Positions 30,003 through 38,370 of a DNA stretch of 64,000 nt are shown here, one piece after another (the stretch's first letter is position 1; each line of letters begins with the position of its first letter). Position numbers and translations under genes: made by a program. The notes under the pieces were generated by a model. It ran no database searches and was not told where the DNA came from. It saw only the letters and a list, made by a program, of their open reading frames with translations. The DNA is from Blastococcus sp. TF02A-26. Lineage in GTDB: Bacteria > Actinomycetota > Actinomycetes > Mycobacteriales > Geodermatophilaceae. The stretch lies in the NCBI RefSeq assembly GCF_003319125.1, contig NZ_QOHG01000002.1, positions 62,001 through 126,000 on the forward strand. Reading direction: 5' to 3'.

Positions 30003-30881
30003 TCAGCCCTCGCAGCCGATCCCGTCGCCGTCGCCGTCGAAGGCATCGCTCCAGCCGGGATCGCCGCGGCGGATCGGGGCGGCCCCGGCCGCGCGCACCG
30101 CGGCGCAGTCGGCGTAGGTCACCGGGGCGTCCGGCTGCGGTGCCGGTGCGGGCTCCGGGGCCGGCACCGGGACCTGAGCGCCCGGCAGCGGCTCGTCGGG
30201 GCAGCCGGCCAGCACCCCGGCGATCGCGTCGCGCTCCGCGGCGGTCACCCAGAGCCCGTAGTCGAGCTTCACCGCCGTCTGCCGCGCCACGTAGGCGCAG
30301 CGGTAGCCGCGGTTCGGCGGCAGCCAGGTGGCCGCGTCCGCGTCGCTCTTCTGCTGGTTGAGCGGGCCGTCCACGGCGAGCAGGTTGAGCGGGTCGTTGG
30401 CGAAGGCGGTGCGGGTGGCGTCGTCCCAGCCCTGTGCGCCCTTCTGCCAGGCGTCCGACAGCGCCACGACGTGGTCGATCTGCACGTCGTCGCTGGTGTC
30501 CTGCCCTCGGGTGAACTCGATCGTCGTCCCGGAGTACGGGTCGGCGAGGGTCCCGGAGACGACGACGCAGTCCCGGGTGCCGGGCTCGAACGTCTCGCCG
30601 GTGAGGTCGCGGGCCAGCACGTCGTTGCGGGTGTCGCAGCCGTTGCGGTCGGTGTCGACCCAGCCGGCTCCGAACAGGTCGCGGTCGTAGCCGGTGCGCG
30701 GCGCCCGACCGCGGACGTCGAGCTCCCCCAGGGCGGCGAGCGCGGTGTCGGGTCGGGCGGCCGCGATCGCGGCGTCGGCGGTGTCGGAGGTGTCGCTGCC
30801 GAACGTGGTCTCGCAGCCGCCGAGCAGGGCCAGCGCCACGAGGGCGGCGGCCCACGGGGCGCGGGGAGGTCGGTGCCGCAC
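30003..30881 (-). CDS. Lipoprotein with DUF1524 (HNH-type nuclease) and Excalibur domains
   Basis: A 292-residue exported lipoprotein. The signal ends LGGC with C23 lipidated. A DUF1524/GmrSD-like HNH nuclease domain (about 60-235) carries DHVVALSDAW, then NDPLNLLAVDGPLNQQKSD, with the conserved His and Asn residues. After a Pro-rich linker comes a C-terminal Excalibur motif (about 255-292) ending DGDGDGIGCEG, a putative calcium-binding loop. Similar proteins are predicted extracellular nucleases. The GTG at 30881 is preceded by TAGCGT 6 nt upstream, so leaderless. The gene stands between the YfhO-like protein and manA. Nuclease activity is inferred. Confidence 0.84.
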   Translation of the reverse strand: MRHRPPRAPWAAALVALALLGGCETTFGSDTSDTADAAIAAARPDTALAALGELDVRGRAPRTGYDRDLFGAGWVDTDRNGCDTRNDVLARDLTGETFEPGTRDCVVVSGTLADPYSGTTIEFTRGQDTSDDVQIDHVVALSDAWQKGAQGWDDATRTAFANDPLNLLAVDGPLNQQKSDADAATWLPPNRGYRCAYVARQTAVKLDYGLWVTAAERDAIAGVLAGCPDEPLPGAQVPVPAPEPAPAPQPDAPVTYADCAAVRAAGAAPIRRGDPGWSDAFDGDGDGIGCEG

Positions 30882-30887
30882 CGGCCG

Positions 30888-30893
30888 ACGCTA
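30888..30893 (-). promoter_or_regulatory. -10 box, leaderless, of nuclease-like lipoprotein gene
   Basis: TAGCGT on the minus strand ends 6 nt before the GTG at 30881. Confidence 0.45.
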
Positions 30894-30946
30894 CGTCCGC
30901 CGTCCGCCCCTCCCGGGGAGACACACGGGACCGCGCGGGGACGTTC

Positions 30947-32125
30947 TCAGCGCACGTTCGTGGTGGTCCGGTAGAGGACCGCGGGACCGCGGGCGGTCAC
31001 CGGCTGACCGGCCGGCACGAACGCCGACTCCCCGCGGCGGAGCACCAGCTCGTCGTCCCCGGCGCCGGCCAGGACGGCCTCCCCCTCGGTGCACAGCAGC
31101 ACCTGCGGACCGGCCGTGGTGAGGCTGCCGGACTGGTGGTCGAGCTGGCAGCGGGTGAGGTCGAAGTCCTCGACCGGCACGGGGTAGCGCAGACCGCCGG
31201 GACCGAGCACCGGGTGCATCACCGGCACCCGGCCGTCGGTGAAGTCCAGCACCTCGATCAGCGCCGCCAGGTCGACGTGCTTGCGGGTCAGCCCACCGCG
31301 GAGCACGTTGTCGGAGCTGGCCATGACCTCCACGCCGGCGCCGCACAGGTAGGCGTGCAGGTTCCCGGCGGGCAGGAAGATCGCCTCACCCGGCGCCAGC
31401 TTGAGGTGGTTGCACATCAGCGAGATGACCACGCCCGGATCGCCCGGGTAGGCCTCGGCCAGCCGGCCGGCCCAGCGGTAGGTGTTGATGAACTCGGGGT
31501 CGGCGGCGGCCACGAACTGGCCGGCCCGCCGGGCGACCGCCTCGACGAGGTGGGTGCGCCGCTTGCCCGACAGCGCGATGAGCTGCGGGATGGCGGCGCG
31601 CAGGCCACCGCGGGCCAGGGCGGCGATGGTCGGCTTGAGCTCCGGCAGCTGCAGCTTGGCCAGGCAGTGCAGGGACTCCTCGACCGGGCGGAACCCGCAC
31701 AGCGCCTCGAAGGTCGTCAGCGCCAGCAGCAGCTCGGGCTTGTGCCACGGGTCCTTGAACGTGCGGGTCGGGTCGTCCTGCGGGACGCCGGCGGCCTCCT
31801 CGGCCGCGTACCCGGCCATGGCCTGCTCGATGGTCGGGTGGGCCTGCAGCGACAGGGGGGCGTCCGCGGCCAGGATCTTCATCAGGAACGGCAGGCGGTC
31901 ACCGAAGCGCTCCCGCACGCGCGGGCCCAGCAGCCGCACCGGGTCCTCGACGATGGCCTTGTCCAGCGGGCGGCCGTCGGCCAGCAGGCTCGGCAGGTCC
32001 GGGTGCGCGCCCATCCAGAGCTCGGCGTGCGGCAGCTCCGCGGGGGCCGGCCGGCCGAGCAGCTCGGGGATGACGGTGCGGCTGCCCCACGGGTAGTGAC
32101 GGACGTTGCTGGTGAGGTGCCACAT
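30947..32125 (-). CDS. manA: Mannose-6-phosphate isomerase ManA
   Basis: A 392-residue type I phosphomannose isomerase. It interconverts fructose-6-P and mannose-6-P and feeds mannose for GDP-mannose, hence lipoglycans and protein mannosylation. Zinc-site elements are visible in QAHPT, HKPELL and LPAGNLHAYL, and the N-terminal RHYPWGSRT matches the family. The ATG at 32125 has no Shine-Dalgarno sequence, but TAACCT lies 8 nt upstream, so the mRNA may be leaderless. An open frame continues upstream through glpD sequence but has no family similarity there. It occupies the position of Rv3255c, near manB. Confidence 0.95.
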   Translation of the reverse strand: MWHLTSNVRHYPWGSRTVIPELLGRPAPAELPHAELWMGAHPDLPSLLADGRPLDKAIVEDPVRLLGPRVRERFGDRLPFLMKILAADAPLSLQAHPTIEQAMAGYAAEEAAGVPQDDPTRTFKDPWHKPELLLALTTFEALCGFRPVEESLHCLAKLQLPELKPTIAALARGGLRAAIPQLIALSGKRRTHLVEAVARRAGQFVAAADPEFINTYRWAGRLAEAYPGDPGVVISLMCNHLKLAPGEAIFLPAGNLHAYLCGAGVEVMASSDNVLRGGLTRKHVDLAALIEVLDFTDGRVPVMHPVLGPGGLRYPVPVEDFDLTRCQLDHQSGSLTTAGPQVLLCTEGEAVLAGAGDDELVLRRGESAFVPAGQPVTARGPAVLYRTTTNVR

Positions 32126-32133
32126 CGACGAGG

Positions 32134-32139
32134 AGGTTA
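32134..32139 (-). promoter_or_regulatory. manA -10 box (leaderless)
   Basis: TAACCT on the minus strand, 8 nt before the ATG. TGGACC upstream at 19 nt spacing is a weak -35. Confidence 0.35.
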
Positions 32140-32192
32140 CCGGCGAGTCGGGTCCCCGGGTCCAGTGGCGACCCGGATCACCCGGAGGGGGT

Positions 32193-32253
32193 GGCCCCGC
32201 TGCAGGGGCCCGCCGCGAGCCTGCGAGCGGTGGGGGGGCAGGGGGGTCCTCCA
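32193..32253 (-). repeat. Stop-anchored stem-loop element, copy after glpD
   Basis: It begins right after the glpD TGA with TGGAGGACCCCCC and contains GCTCGC-AG-GCTCGC and the hairpin GGCCCC/GGGGCC. It is nearly the same as the copy after whiB2 across about 60 bp. Confidence 0.65.
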
Positions 32254-34050
32254 TCAGACGGCGGCGGCGCGCACGTCCTTCGCGCCCAGCCGCGCGGCGT
32301 CCGCCGTCCGGTCGTCGGGCATCCGCTGCGACTCGCGCTCGGCGGCCACCCGGGCCTCGTAGTGCGCCACCTCCCGCTCGGTCCGCTCGGCGTCCCAGCC
32401 CAGGACCGACGCCATGAGGTCGGCGACGGCCGGAGCGGACTCCGTCCCGCGGTGCGGCGTGCTGATCGACACGCGGGTGCGGCGGGTGAGGACGTCGTCC
32501 AGGTGGAGCGCGCCCTCCGCGGTGACCGCGTGCACGACCTCGGCGGCGAGGTGGGCCGGCGCTCCGGGCAGGGGCCGGGCCAGTGCCGGATCGCCCGCGG
32601 CGAGGGCCAGCACGGCGCCGACCTGGTCGCCGTGGCGCTGCAGCAGCCGCGCGACGGTCTCCTCGGGCAGTCCCGCGGCCGCGGCCAGGTCCGGCGCGGC
32701 GTCGCGGACGGCGGCCCAGCGGTGCGCGCCGACCAGCGGCAGGTCCGCCGTCCGCGAGGGCGCCACCCCGGGGAGCCCGGCGGTGGCCGCGTCCACGGCG
32801 TCGGCGGCCATGACCCGGTAGGTGGTGTACTTGCCGCCGGCCACCAGCACCAGACCGGGGGCCGGGGTGACGACCGCGTGCTCCCGCGACAGCCGGCTCG
32901 TCTGGTCGGCCTCGCCGGCCAGCAGCGGCCGCAGCCCCGCGTAGACGCCGACGATCTGGTCGGCCGTCAGCGGCCGGGCCAGCACGCGGTTGACCTGGTC
33001 GAGCAGGTAGGCGATGTCCTGGCTGCTCGCGGCCGGGTGGTCGCGGTCGAGCACCCAGGGGGTGTCGGTGGTCCCGACGATCCACTGCTCGCCCCAGGGG
33101 ATGACGAACAGCACGCTGGTCGGCGTCCGCAGGATGAGGCCCGGCCGGTGCTCGTCGGGGCCGCCGCCGGTGGCCACGCCCCCCGCCGCGCCGGCGAACT
33201 GACCGCCGTCGATGGCCTCCCGGGGCACCACGAGGTGCACGCCCTTGCTGGCGCGCACGCGGAGGCTGGGGGCGGTGTCGCCCAGCATCTCCCCCACGTC
33301 GTCGCTCCACACCCCGGTGGCGGCGATGACGCTGCGGGCCCGGACCACGTAGGACGAACCGTCGGTGAGGTCGGCGACGCGCACACCCACGACCGGCGCG
33401 TCCTCGCCGTCGCCCTCCCGCAGCAGGCCGGTGACCCGGGCGCTGGACAGGCAGGCCGCGCCGAGTCCGGCGGCGGTCCGCACCACGGCCAGGGTGTGCC
33501 GGGCGTCGTCGACCTGGGCGTCCCAGTAGCGGATCGCGCCGCGGACGGCGTCGCGTCGCAGCCCCGGGAACTCCGCCAGCGCCGCGCGCCGGGACAGGTG
33601 CCGGTGCGCCGGGACGCCGCGGTCGGCGGTCAGCGCCGCACCGAGGACGTCGTAGAGCGCCACCCCGGCGCCGTAGTAGGCGCGCTGCCACACCGGCGCG
33701 GTCAGCGGCAGCAGGAACGGCAGCGGCCGGACCAGGTGCGGGGCGATCGTCGTGACCAGCCGGGAGCGCTCCTGCAGCGCCTCGTGCACGAGCGGGAACG
33801 CCAGCTGCTCCAGGTAGCGGAGTCCGCCGTGGATGAGCTTGCTGGACCGGCTGGAGGTCCCGGCCGCCCAGTCCCGGGCCTCGAGCAGCCCGACCGACAG
33901 CCCTCGGCTGGCGGCGTCGAGCGCGGCACCGGCGCCGGTGACCCCGCCGCCGATCACCAGGACGTCGACGACCCCGGAGGTCAGGCGGTCCCGGTCGGCG
34001 CGCCGCCGTGCGGGCGACAGGAGCGTGCGGTCGGTGGTTCCCCGTTCCAT
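32254..34050 (-). CDS. glpD: Glycerol-3-phosphate dehydrogenase GlpD-type
   Basis: A 598-residue FAD-dependent glycerol-3-phosphate dehydrogenase, which oxidises G3P to dihydroxyacetone phosphate at the membrane and passes electrons to quinone. The FAD-binding GGGVTGAG lies at 34-41, with SSRSSKLIHGGLRYLE downstream as in the family, and a C-terminal GlpD-associated helical domain follows. The ATG at 34050 is chosen over a GTG three codons upstream because of the GGGGG stretch before it. The gene lies between manA and a DUF808 gene. No glycerol kinase or facilitator lies nearby, so it is probably constitutive. Assignment is secure. Confidence 0.93.
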   Translation of the reverse strand: MERGTTDRTLLSPARRRADRDRLTSGVVDVLVIGGGVTGAGAALDAASRGLSVGLLEARDWAAGTSSRSSKLIHGGLRYLEQLAFPLVHEALQERSRLVTTIAPHLVRPLPFLLPLTAPVWQRAYYGAGVALYDVLGAALTADRGVPAHRHLSRRAALAEFPGLRRDAVRGAIRYWDAQVDDARHTLAVVRTAAGLGAACLSSARVTGLLREGDGEDAPVVGVRVADLTDGSSYVVRARSVIAATGVWSDDVGEMLGDTAPSLRVRASKGVHLVVPREAIDGGQFAGAAGGVATGGGPDEHRPGLILRTPTSVLFVIPWGEQWIVGTTDTPWVLDRDHPAASSQDIAYLLDQVNRVLARPLTADQIVGVYAGLRPLLAGEADQTSRLSREHAVVTPAPGLVLVAGGKYTTYRVMAADAVDAATAGLPGVAPSRTADLPLVGAHRWAAVRDAAPDLAAAAGLPEETVARLLQRHGDQVGAVLALAAGDPALARPLPGAPAHLAAEVVHAVTAEGALHLDDVLTRRTRVSISTPHRGTESAPAVADLMASVLGWDAERTEREVAHYEARVAAERESQRMPDDRTADAARLGAKDVRAAAV

Positions 34051-34092
34051 GTCCCCCACTGTCCCAGCCCGCGCCGACGCGCGGCGGACGTC

Positions 34093-35046
34093 TCAGTGGG
34101 CGGCCGCGTCCTCCCGGCCCTTCCCGCGCACCCGCTGCACCAGCATCACCACGACCACGACCACCGCGCCGACGACCAGGCCGATGATCGCGCTGGCGAT
34201 CGTGTTGGTCAGCCAGCCCAGGACCCCACCGAGGGCGCCGACCGCGTCGTGCACCCCCTCCTCCAGGTGGTGGACGACGTCGTAGAGGCCGTGCCAGCCC
34301 AGGTCGTCGGTGCCGACCAGGAGGATGTGCCCGCCGACCCAGAGCATGGCGGCGGTGCCGATCACGGTCAGCGCGGTGAGCAGCTTGGGCATGGCCTTGA
34401 CCAGGCCGCGCCCGAACCGCGCCGTCGCGCCGCTGCCCTTCTCGGCGAGCTTCAGCCCGGCGTCGTCCATCTTCACGATCCCCGCGACGACGCCGTAGAC
34501 GAGCACCGTGATGGCGATGGCGACCACGATCAGGGTCACCAGCCGCGGCACGAACGCCTCGTCGGTGACCTCGTTGAGCGAGATCACCATGATCTCCGCG
34601 GACAGGATGAAGTCCGTCCGCACGGCCCCGCTGATGATCGTCTTCTCGTCCTTGGGCCCCTCGTCGTCCGCGCCGTGCCCGTGCCCGTGGCCGCTGACCT
34701 TCTCCCAGACCTTCTCCGCGCCCTCGTAGCAGAGGTAGGCCCCGCCGAGCATGAGCAGCGGGGTGAGCAGGTCCGGCAGGAACTCGCTGAGCAGCATGAT
34801 CGCCGGGAGGATGAACAGCAGTTTGTTGCGCAGGGAGCCCTTGGCGATGCGCAGCACGATCGGGATCTCGCGCTCGGCGGCCAGCCCGCGCACGTACTGC
34901 GGCGTCACCGCGGTGTCGTCGACGACGACCCCCGCGGCCTTCGCGCTCGCCTTCGCGGCGGCGGCGCCGATGTCGTCGATCGAGGCCGCGGCCGCGCGCG
35001 TCAGCGTCGCCACGTCGTCCAACAGGGCTGCCAGTCCACCCGCCAC
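34093..35046 (-). CDS. DUF808 (YedI-like) membrane protein
   Basis: A 317-residue integral membrane protein of the DUF808/YedI family. The N-terminal MAGGLAALLDDVATLTRAAA and VTPQYVRGLAAEREIPIV blocks are typical. Hydrophobic segments lie at about 77-102, 165-195, 220-250 and 268-300. An HGHGHG stretch in the first loop could bind metal but may be a neutral insertion. Function is unknown in all bacteria. It sits 43 bp upstream of glpD on the same strand, so cotranscription is possible. The start is standard. Confidence 0.87.
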   Translation of the reverse strand: MAGGLAALLDDVATLTRAAAASIDDIGAAAAKASAKAAGVVVDDTAVTPQYVRGLAAEREIPIVLRIAKGSLRNKLLFILPAIMLLSEFLPDLLTPLLMLGGAYLCYEGAEKVWEKVSGHGHGHGADDEGPKDEKTIISGAVRTDFILSAEIMVISLNEVTDEAFVPRLVTLIVVAIAITVLVYGVVAGIVKMDDAGLKLAEKGSGATARFGRGLVKAMPKLLTALTVIGTAAMLWVGGHILLVGTDDLGWHGLYDVVHHLEEGVHDAVGALGGVLGWLTNTIASAIIGLVVGAVVVVVVMLVQRVRGKGREDAAAH

Positions 35047-35119
35047 GGGAGGTCCTCCACTCGTTCGGGGTCGTGAGTCAGATCGTGCTCGGTCGAGCCG
35101 GGGGCCGCGACCGCGGAGG

Positions 35120-36265
35120 TCAGGAGCGCAGCGCGCGCTCCTGGTCCAGGGCGAGCGCGAGGTAGACCGCGCTGAAGTCGGCCACGGCCAGCTGGCGGGC
35201 CAGCTGGCACATCCGCCCGTGCCGCTCGGGCTCCCCGTGCTCGGCGAGGCCGCTCACCGGGACGTTCGCCGTGGCCGCGGTGCGCAGCACCTCGTGCATC
35301 GCCTCGGCCGCCGAGCGCGGCTCCCGCTCGCCGTGCCCGTCGTGGTCACCGGCGTCGGTGTCGCGGATGGTCAGCAGCCGCAGCCGGCGGCCGGCGTCCT
35401 CGGCGCGGTCGCGGAAGAAGTCGTCCTCGCCTGCGTGCGGGGCCAGCGGCCCGCCGAGCACCGCCCGCGCGGCCACCCGCTGGTCGGGCAGCCGGAACGT
35501 GGTGACCGGCAGCCCGGCGAGGGTCTCCAGCTGGTCGGCGACACGGGTCGCCGCGGCACCGGCGAGCGGACCCTCCGCGGCGATCACCGGGAGCGCGTCG
35601 AGCAGTTCGAGGGCGAGGGTCTTGGCCGGGTTGACGAACGACTCCTGCGCCGGGCCGCACTCGCGGGCGACCTCGTCGAGGGCGTCGGCGATCGCGGCGA
35701 GGTCGGCGGTGCTCGCGGGCACCAGCCCGAGGTCGGTGGCGAGCTTCAGCAGCGGCGTGAGCAGCGACCACAGCGTCGTGTGCTGGACCCGCGAGCGCGG
35801 CAGCGGGACGTAGGGCGCGCGGGCGGTCGAGCAGGCCGCGCGCAGCGGCGCGTCCTCGGCCCCGATGCCGACGAGGGTCACGCCCCGCCGGGCCGCCTCG
35901 TAGGCGGGCGCGACGGCGTACCGGCCGGCGCCGGTCCGCGTGGCGACGACGGCGATGTCGGTCGGCCCGGTCCACACCGGCAGGTCCGGCCCCGGCACGA
36001 CGTCGACGGTGACCGGGCTCGTGGGGCCCAGCAGGGCGCGCAGCACCGACGCCGCGACCGCCCCCTCGCGCCGGGCCACGATGACCAGGCCGCGGGGACG
36101 CCCGCCGTCGGCGACCCGCGCCAGCCCGGACTCCTCGACCAGCCGGGTGGTCTCCCGCACCTGGGCGCCGGCGCCGGCCACGGCCGGCAGCAGCCCCCGG
36201 GGGTCGCGGGCCCGCAGCACCTCGAGGTCGTCGAGGACCTCCTCGGCCAGCTCCGGGGAGGTCAT
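35120..36265 (-). CDS. SIS-domain phosphoglucose/phosphomannose isomerase-like protein
   Basis: A 381-residue protein resembling the bifunctional PGI/PMI family (SIS fold, two subdomains). Family blocks include RVQHTTLWSLLTPLLKLATDLGL and the C-terminal DFSAVYLALALDQE. The protein occupies the Rv3256c position between manA and manB, so a role in the fructose-6-P/mannose-6-P step or its control is plausible. Classical ManA is also present, so this may be a regulatory or degenerate homologue. The ATG at 36265 overlaps the stop of the Trm112-like gene (ATGA); an upstream extension in frame was rejected. It is the last gene of the manB-Trm112-SIS unit. Confidence 0.83.
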   Translation of the reverse strand: MTSPELAEEVLDDLEVLRARDPRGLLPAVAGAGAQVRETTRLVEESGLARVADGGRPRGLVIVARREGAVAASVLRALLGPTSPVTVDVVPGPDLPVWTGPTDIAVVATRTGAGRYAVAPAYEAARRGVTLVGIGAEDAPLRAACSTARAPYVPLPRSRVQHTTLWSLLTPLLKLATDLGLVPASTADLAAIADALDEVARECGPAQESFVNPAKTLALELLDALPVIAAEGPLAGAAATRVADQLETLAGLPVTTFRLPDQRVAARAVLGGPLAPHAGEDDFFRDRAEDAGRRLRLLTIRDTDAGDHDGHGEREPRSAAEAMHEVLRTAATANVPVSGLAEHGEPERHGRMCQLARQLAVADFSAVYLALALDQERALRS

Positions 36266-36480
36266 GCGCCGGAGGTCCCCCGGTGACGGGCCTCGTCGAG
36301 CAGCAGGACCGGGATGCCGTCGCGGACCGGGAAGGCCCGGTCGCACGTCGTGCACAGCAACTCGGCGGCGGCCTCGTCGACCGTCAGCGGGCTGTGGTGG
36401 GTGTCGGGGCAGGCGAGGATCTCCAGCAGGGCGGGGTCCAGCCCCAGCGGTCCCCGCGCGGGCTCGGTCGTTGCGGTCAT
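36262..36480 (-). CDS. Trm112-like (UPF0434) small protein
   Basis: A 72-residue Trm112/UPF0434-like protein. The core LDPALLEILACPDTHH to LLCTTCDRAFPVRDGIPVLLLDEAR is a compact zinc-ribbon-type fold. The first knuckle has Cys-Pro followed by histidines rather than a second Cys, while the second (CTTC) is intact. Trm112 proteins activate partner methyltransferases. In bacteria the partners are unclear. It overlaps manB at its start (ATGA) and the SIS gene at its end, so three genes are translationally coupled. Confidence 0.85.
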   Translation of the reverse strand: MTATTEPARGPLGLDPALLEILACPDTHHSPLTVDEAAAELLCTTCDRAFPVRDGIPVLLLDEARHRGTSGA

Positions 36481-37841
36481 GCGCGCACCATCTCCAGTAC
36501 TCGGTCCCGTAGCCGTTCCATGGACGCCGCATCGGGCGCCTCGACGTTCAGCCGCAGCAGCGGCTCGGTGTTGCTGGCCCGCAGGTTGAACCACGAGCCG
36601 TCGGGCAGCTCGACGGTCAGCCCGTCGAGCTCGTCGATCGTGACGCCCTCGGCGTCCTCGTAGGCCGCACGGACCTCGGCGGTGCGTGCGGCGGCGTCGG
36701 TGACGGTCGAGTTGATCTCGCCCGACGCGGCGTAGCGGCTGTACGCGGCGGTGAGCTCCGACAGCGGCCGGCCCTGCTCCCCCAGCGCGGCCAGCACGTG
36801 CATCGCCGCCAGCATGCCGGTGTCGGCGCGCCAGAAGTCGCGGAAGTAGTAGTGGGCGGAGTGCTCGCCGCCGAAGACCGCGTCGGTGCGGGCCATCTCG
36901 GCCTTGATGAACGAGTGGCCGACGCGGGTGCGCACCGGCTCCCCGCCGTGCTCGCGGACGATCTCCGGGACCGCCCGCGAGGTGATCAGGTTGTGGATGA
37001 TCGTGGTCCCGCGGCCCTTGGCCAGCTCGCGGACGGCGACCAGCGCGGTGATCGCCGAGGGGCTGACCGGCTCGCCGCGCTCGTCGACGACGAAGACCCG
37101 GTCGGCGTCGCCGTCGAAGGCCAGCCCGATGTCGGCGCCCTCGCGGACCACGGCGGCCTGCAGGTCGACGAGGTTCGCCGGGTCCAGGGGGTTGGCCTCG
37201 TGGTTGGGGAAGCTGCCGTCGAGCTCGAAGTACAGCGGGACGACGTCCAGCGGGAGGTCGGCGAGCACGACCGGGACGGTGTGCCCGCCCATGCCGTTCC
37301 CGGCGTCCACGACGACCCGCAGCCGCCGGATGCCCGAGAGGTCGACGAGCGAGCGCAGGTGGGCGGCGTACTCGGCGAGGAGGTCGCGCTGGGCGATCTC
37401 GGCCTGCCGGTCCGGCGTCCGGTCGTAGCTGTCGCGCTCGGCGAGCTCGCGGATGGTGACCAGCCCGGACTCCTGGCCGATCGGCGCCGCCCCCGCCCGG
37501 CACAGCTTGATGCCGTTGTACCGGGCGGGGTTGTGGCTCGCGGTGAACATCGCACCGGGGACGTCGAGCGAACCGGCCGCGAAGTAGAGCAGGTCGGTCG
37601 AGCCGAGGCCCGCCTCCACGACGTCCACCCCGCGGGAGAGGACGCCCTCGGCGAAGGCCCGCGACAGCGGGACGGAGGAGTCGCGCATGTCGTGCGCGGT
37701 GACGACGGCGGTCGCGCCGGTCTCGGCGTGCACGAACTCGGCGAAGGCGGCGCCGATGCGGCGGGCGACGTGCTCGTCCCACTGGTCGGGCACCACGCCG
37801 CGGACGTCGTAGGCCTTGATGATCGAACTCAGGTCCACCAC
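36477..37841 (-). CDS. manB: Phosphomannomutase/phosphoglucomutase ManB
   Basis: A 454-residue alpha-D-phosphohexomutase. The phosphoserine loop is TASHNP (S102), the metal loop DGDADR (D243, D245, D247), the sugar loop GGEHSAHYYF, and the phosphate-binding RASNTEP near the C-terminus. It converts mannose-6-P to mannose-1-P for GDP-mannose, supplying lipomannan-type and glycoprotein mannose. The GTG at 37841 has GAGGGG upstream with somewhat long spacing. It is the first gene of the three-gene overlapping unit and matches Rv3257c. A TAGGAT box at 37899-37904 may be its -10. Confidence 0.95.
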   Translation of the reverse strand: MVDLSSIIKAYDVRGVVPDQWDEHVARRIGAAFAEFVHAETGATAVVTAHDMRDSSVPLSRAFAEGVLSRGVDVVEAGLGSTDLLYFAAGSLDVPGAMFTASHNPARYNGIKLCRAGAAPIGQESGLVTIRELAERDSYDRTPDRQAEIAQRDLLAEYAAHLRSLVDLSGIRRLRVVVDAGNGMGGHTVPVVLADLPLDVVPLYFELDGSFPNHEANPLDPANLVDLQAAVVREGADIGLAFDGDADRVFVVDERGEPVSPSAITALVAVRELAKGRGTTIIHNLITSRAVPEIVREHGGEPVRTRVGHSFIKAEMARTDAVFGGEHSAHYYFRDFWRADTGMLAAMHVLAALGEQGRPLSELTAAYSRYAASGEINSTVTDAAARTAEVRAAYEDAEGVTIDELDGLTVELPDGSWFNLRASNTEPLLRLNVEAPDAASMERLRDRVLEMVRA

Positions 37842-37898
37842 GTGTTCGTCGCCCCTCGCCGGGTCGCGCGACGGCTCCCCGGCCGCTCGCGCCCGCTG

Positions 37899-37904
37899 AT
37901 CCTA
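37899..37904 (-). promoter_or_regulatory. manB -10 box
   Basis: TAGGAT on the minus strand, 57 nt upstream of the GTG at 37841. It gives a leader of about 50 nt that carries the GAGGGG site. Confidence 0.38.
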
Positions 37905-37917
37905 GGAGGACCGGGCG

Positions 37918-38271
37918 TCAGCTGAGGTCGGGGAGGACCCGCAGGTGGCCGCGGCGCGTGCCCCGGCCGTCGTCGGCCGGGTCGCGGGGCGGCTCCGGCC
38001 GCGCGGCCTCGCGCACCGCGTCGGCCAGGGCGAGCAGGTCGTCCCCGGTCGGGCCGACGTCGTCGACGTCGATCTCGTGCCGGACGACCTCCCAGCCGCG
38101 CGGCACGGTCAGCCGCTGGGCGTGGAACTCGCAGAGGTCGTAGCTGTGCGGCTCCGAGAACGTCGCCAGGGGTCCCACGACAGCGGTGGACTCCGCGTAC
38201 ACGTAGGTCAGGGTCGCCGCTGCCGGTTGCGCGCAGCCGCTGCGCGAGCAGCGACGTGACTGCCTCACCAC
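37918..38271 (-). CDS. DUF3499 family protein (Rv3258c-like)
   Basis: A 117-residue actinobacterial protein of the DUF3499 family. The N-terminus RRCSRSGC and the later SYDLCEFHAQRLTVPRGWEV provide a probable zinc site (two Cys, then Cys-x2-His). The C-terminal half is charged and disordered. Function is unknown. It is always near manB and whiB2 in actinobacteria (Rv3258c position), which suggests a link to mannose metabolism or growth. Tandem GTG codons at 38271 and 38268 follow GAGGAA; the first is used. A TACTGT box at 38290-38295 may be its -10. It is divergent from the SDR gene. Confidence 0.85.
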   Translation of the reverse strand: MVRQSRRCSRSGCAQPAAATLTYVYAESTAVVGPLATFSEPHSYDLCEFHAQRLTVPRGWEVVRHEIDVDDVGPTGDDLLALADAVREAARPEPPRDPADDGRGTRRGHLRVLPDLS

Positions 38272-38370
38272 CGGTTCCTCACGCCCTGGACAGTAGACGC
38301 GAGACGCCGACGACGGGAGCAGGCGCACCGGGTTTTCGGAGTGACGAGAGCAGGAGACACATCCTGCACG

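Noticed and set aside
30947-33691. A possible fusion of manA with an upstream 500-codon segment.
   Set aside because: The upstream part overlaps glpD on the same strand in a different frame and is low-complexity. ManA similarity starts at 32125.
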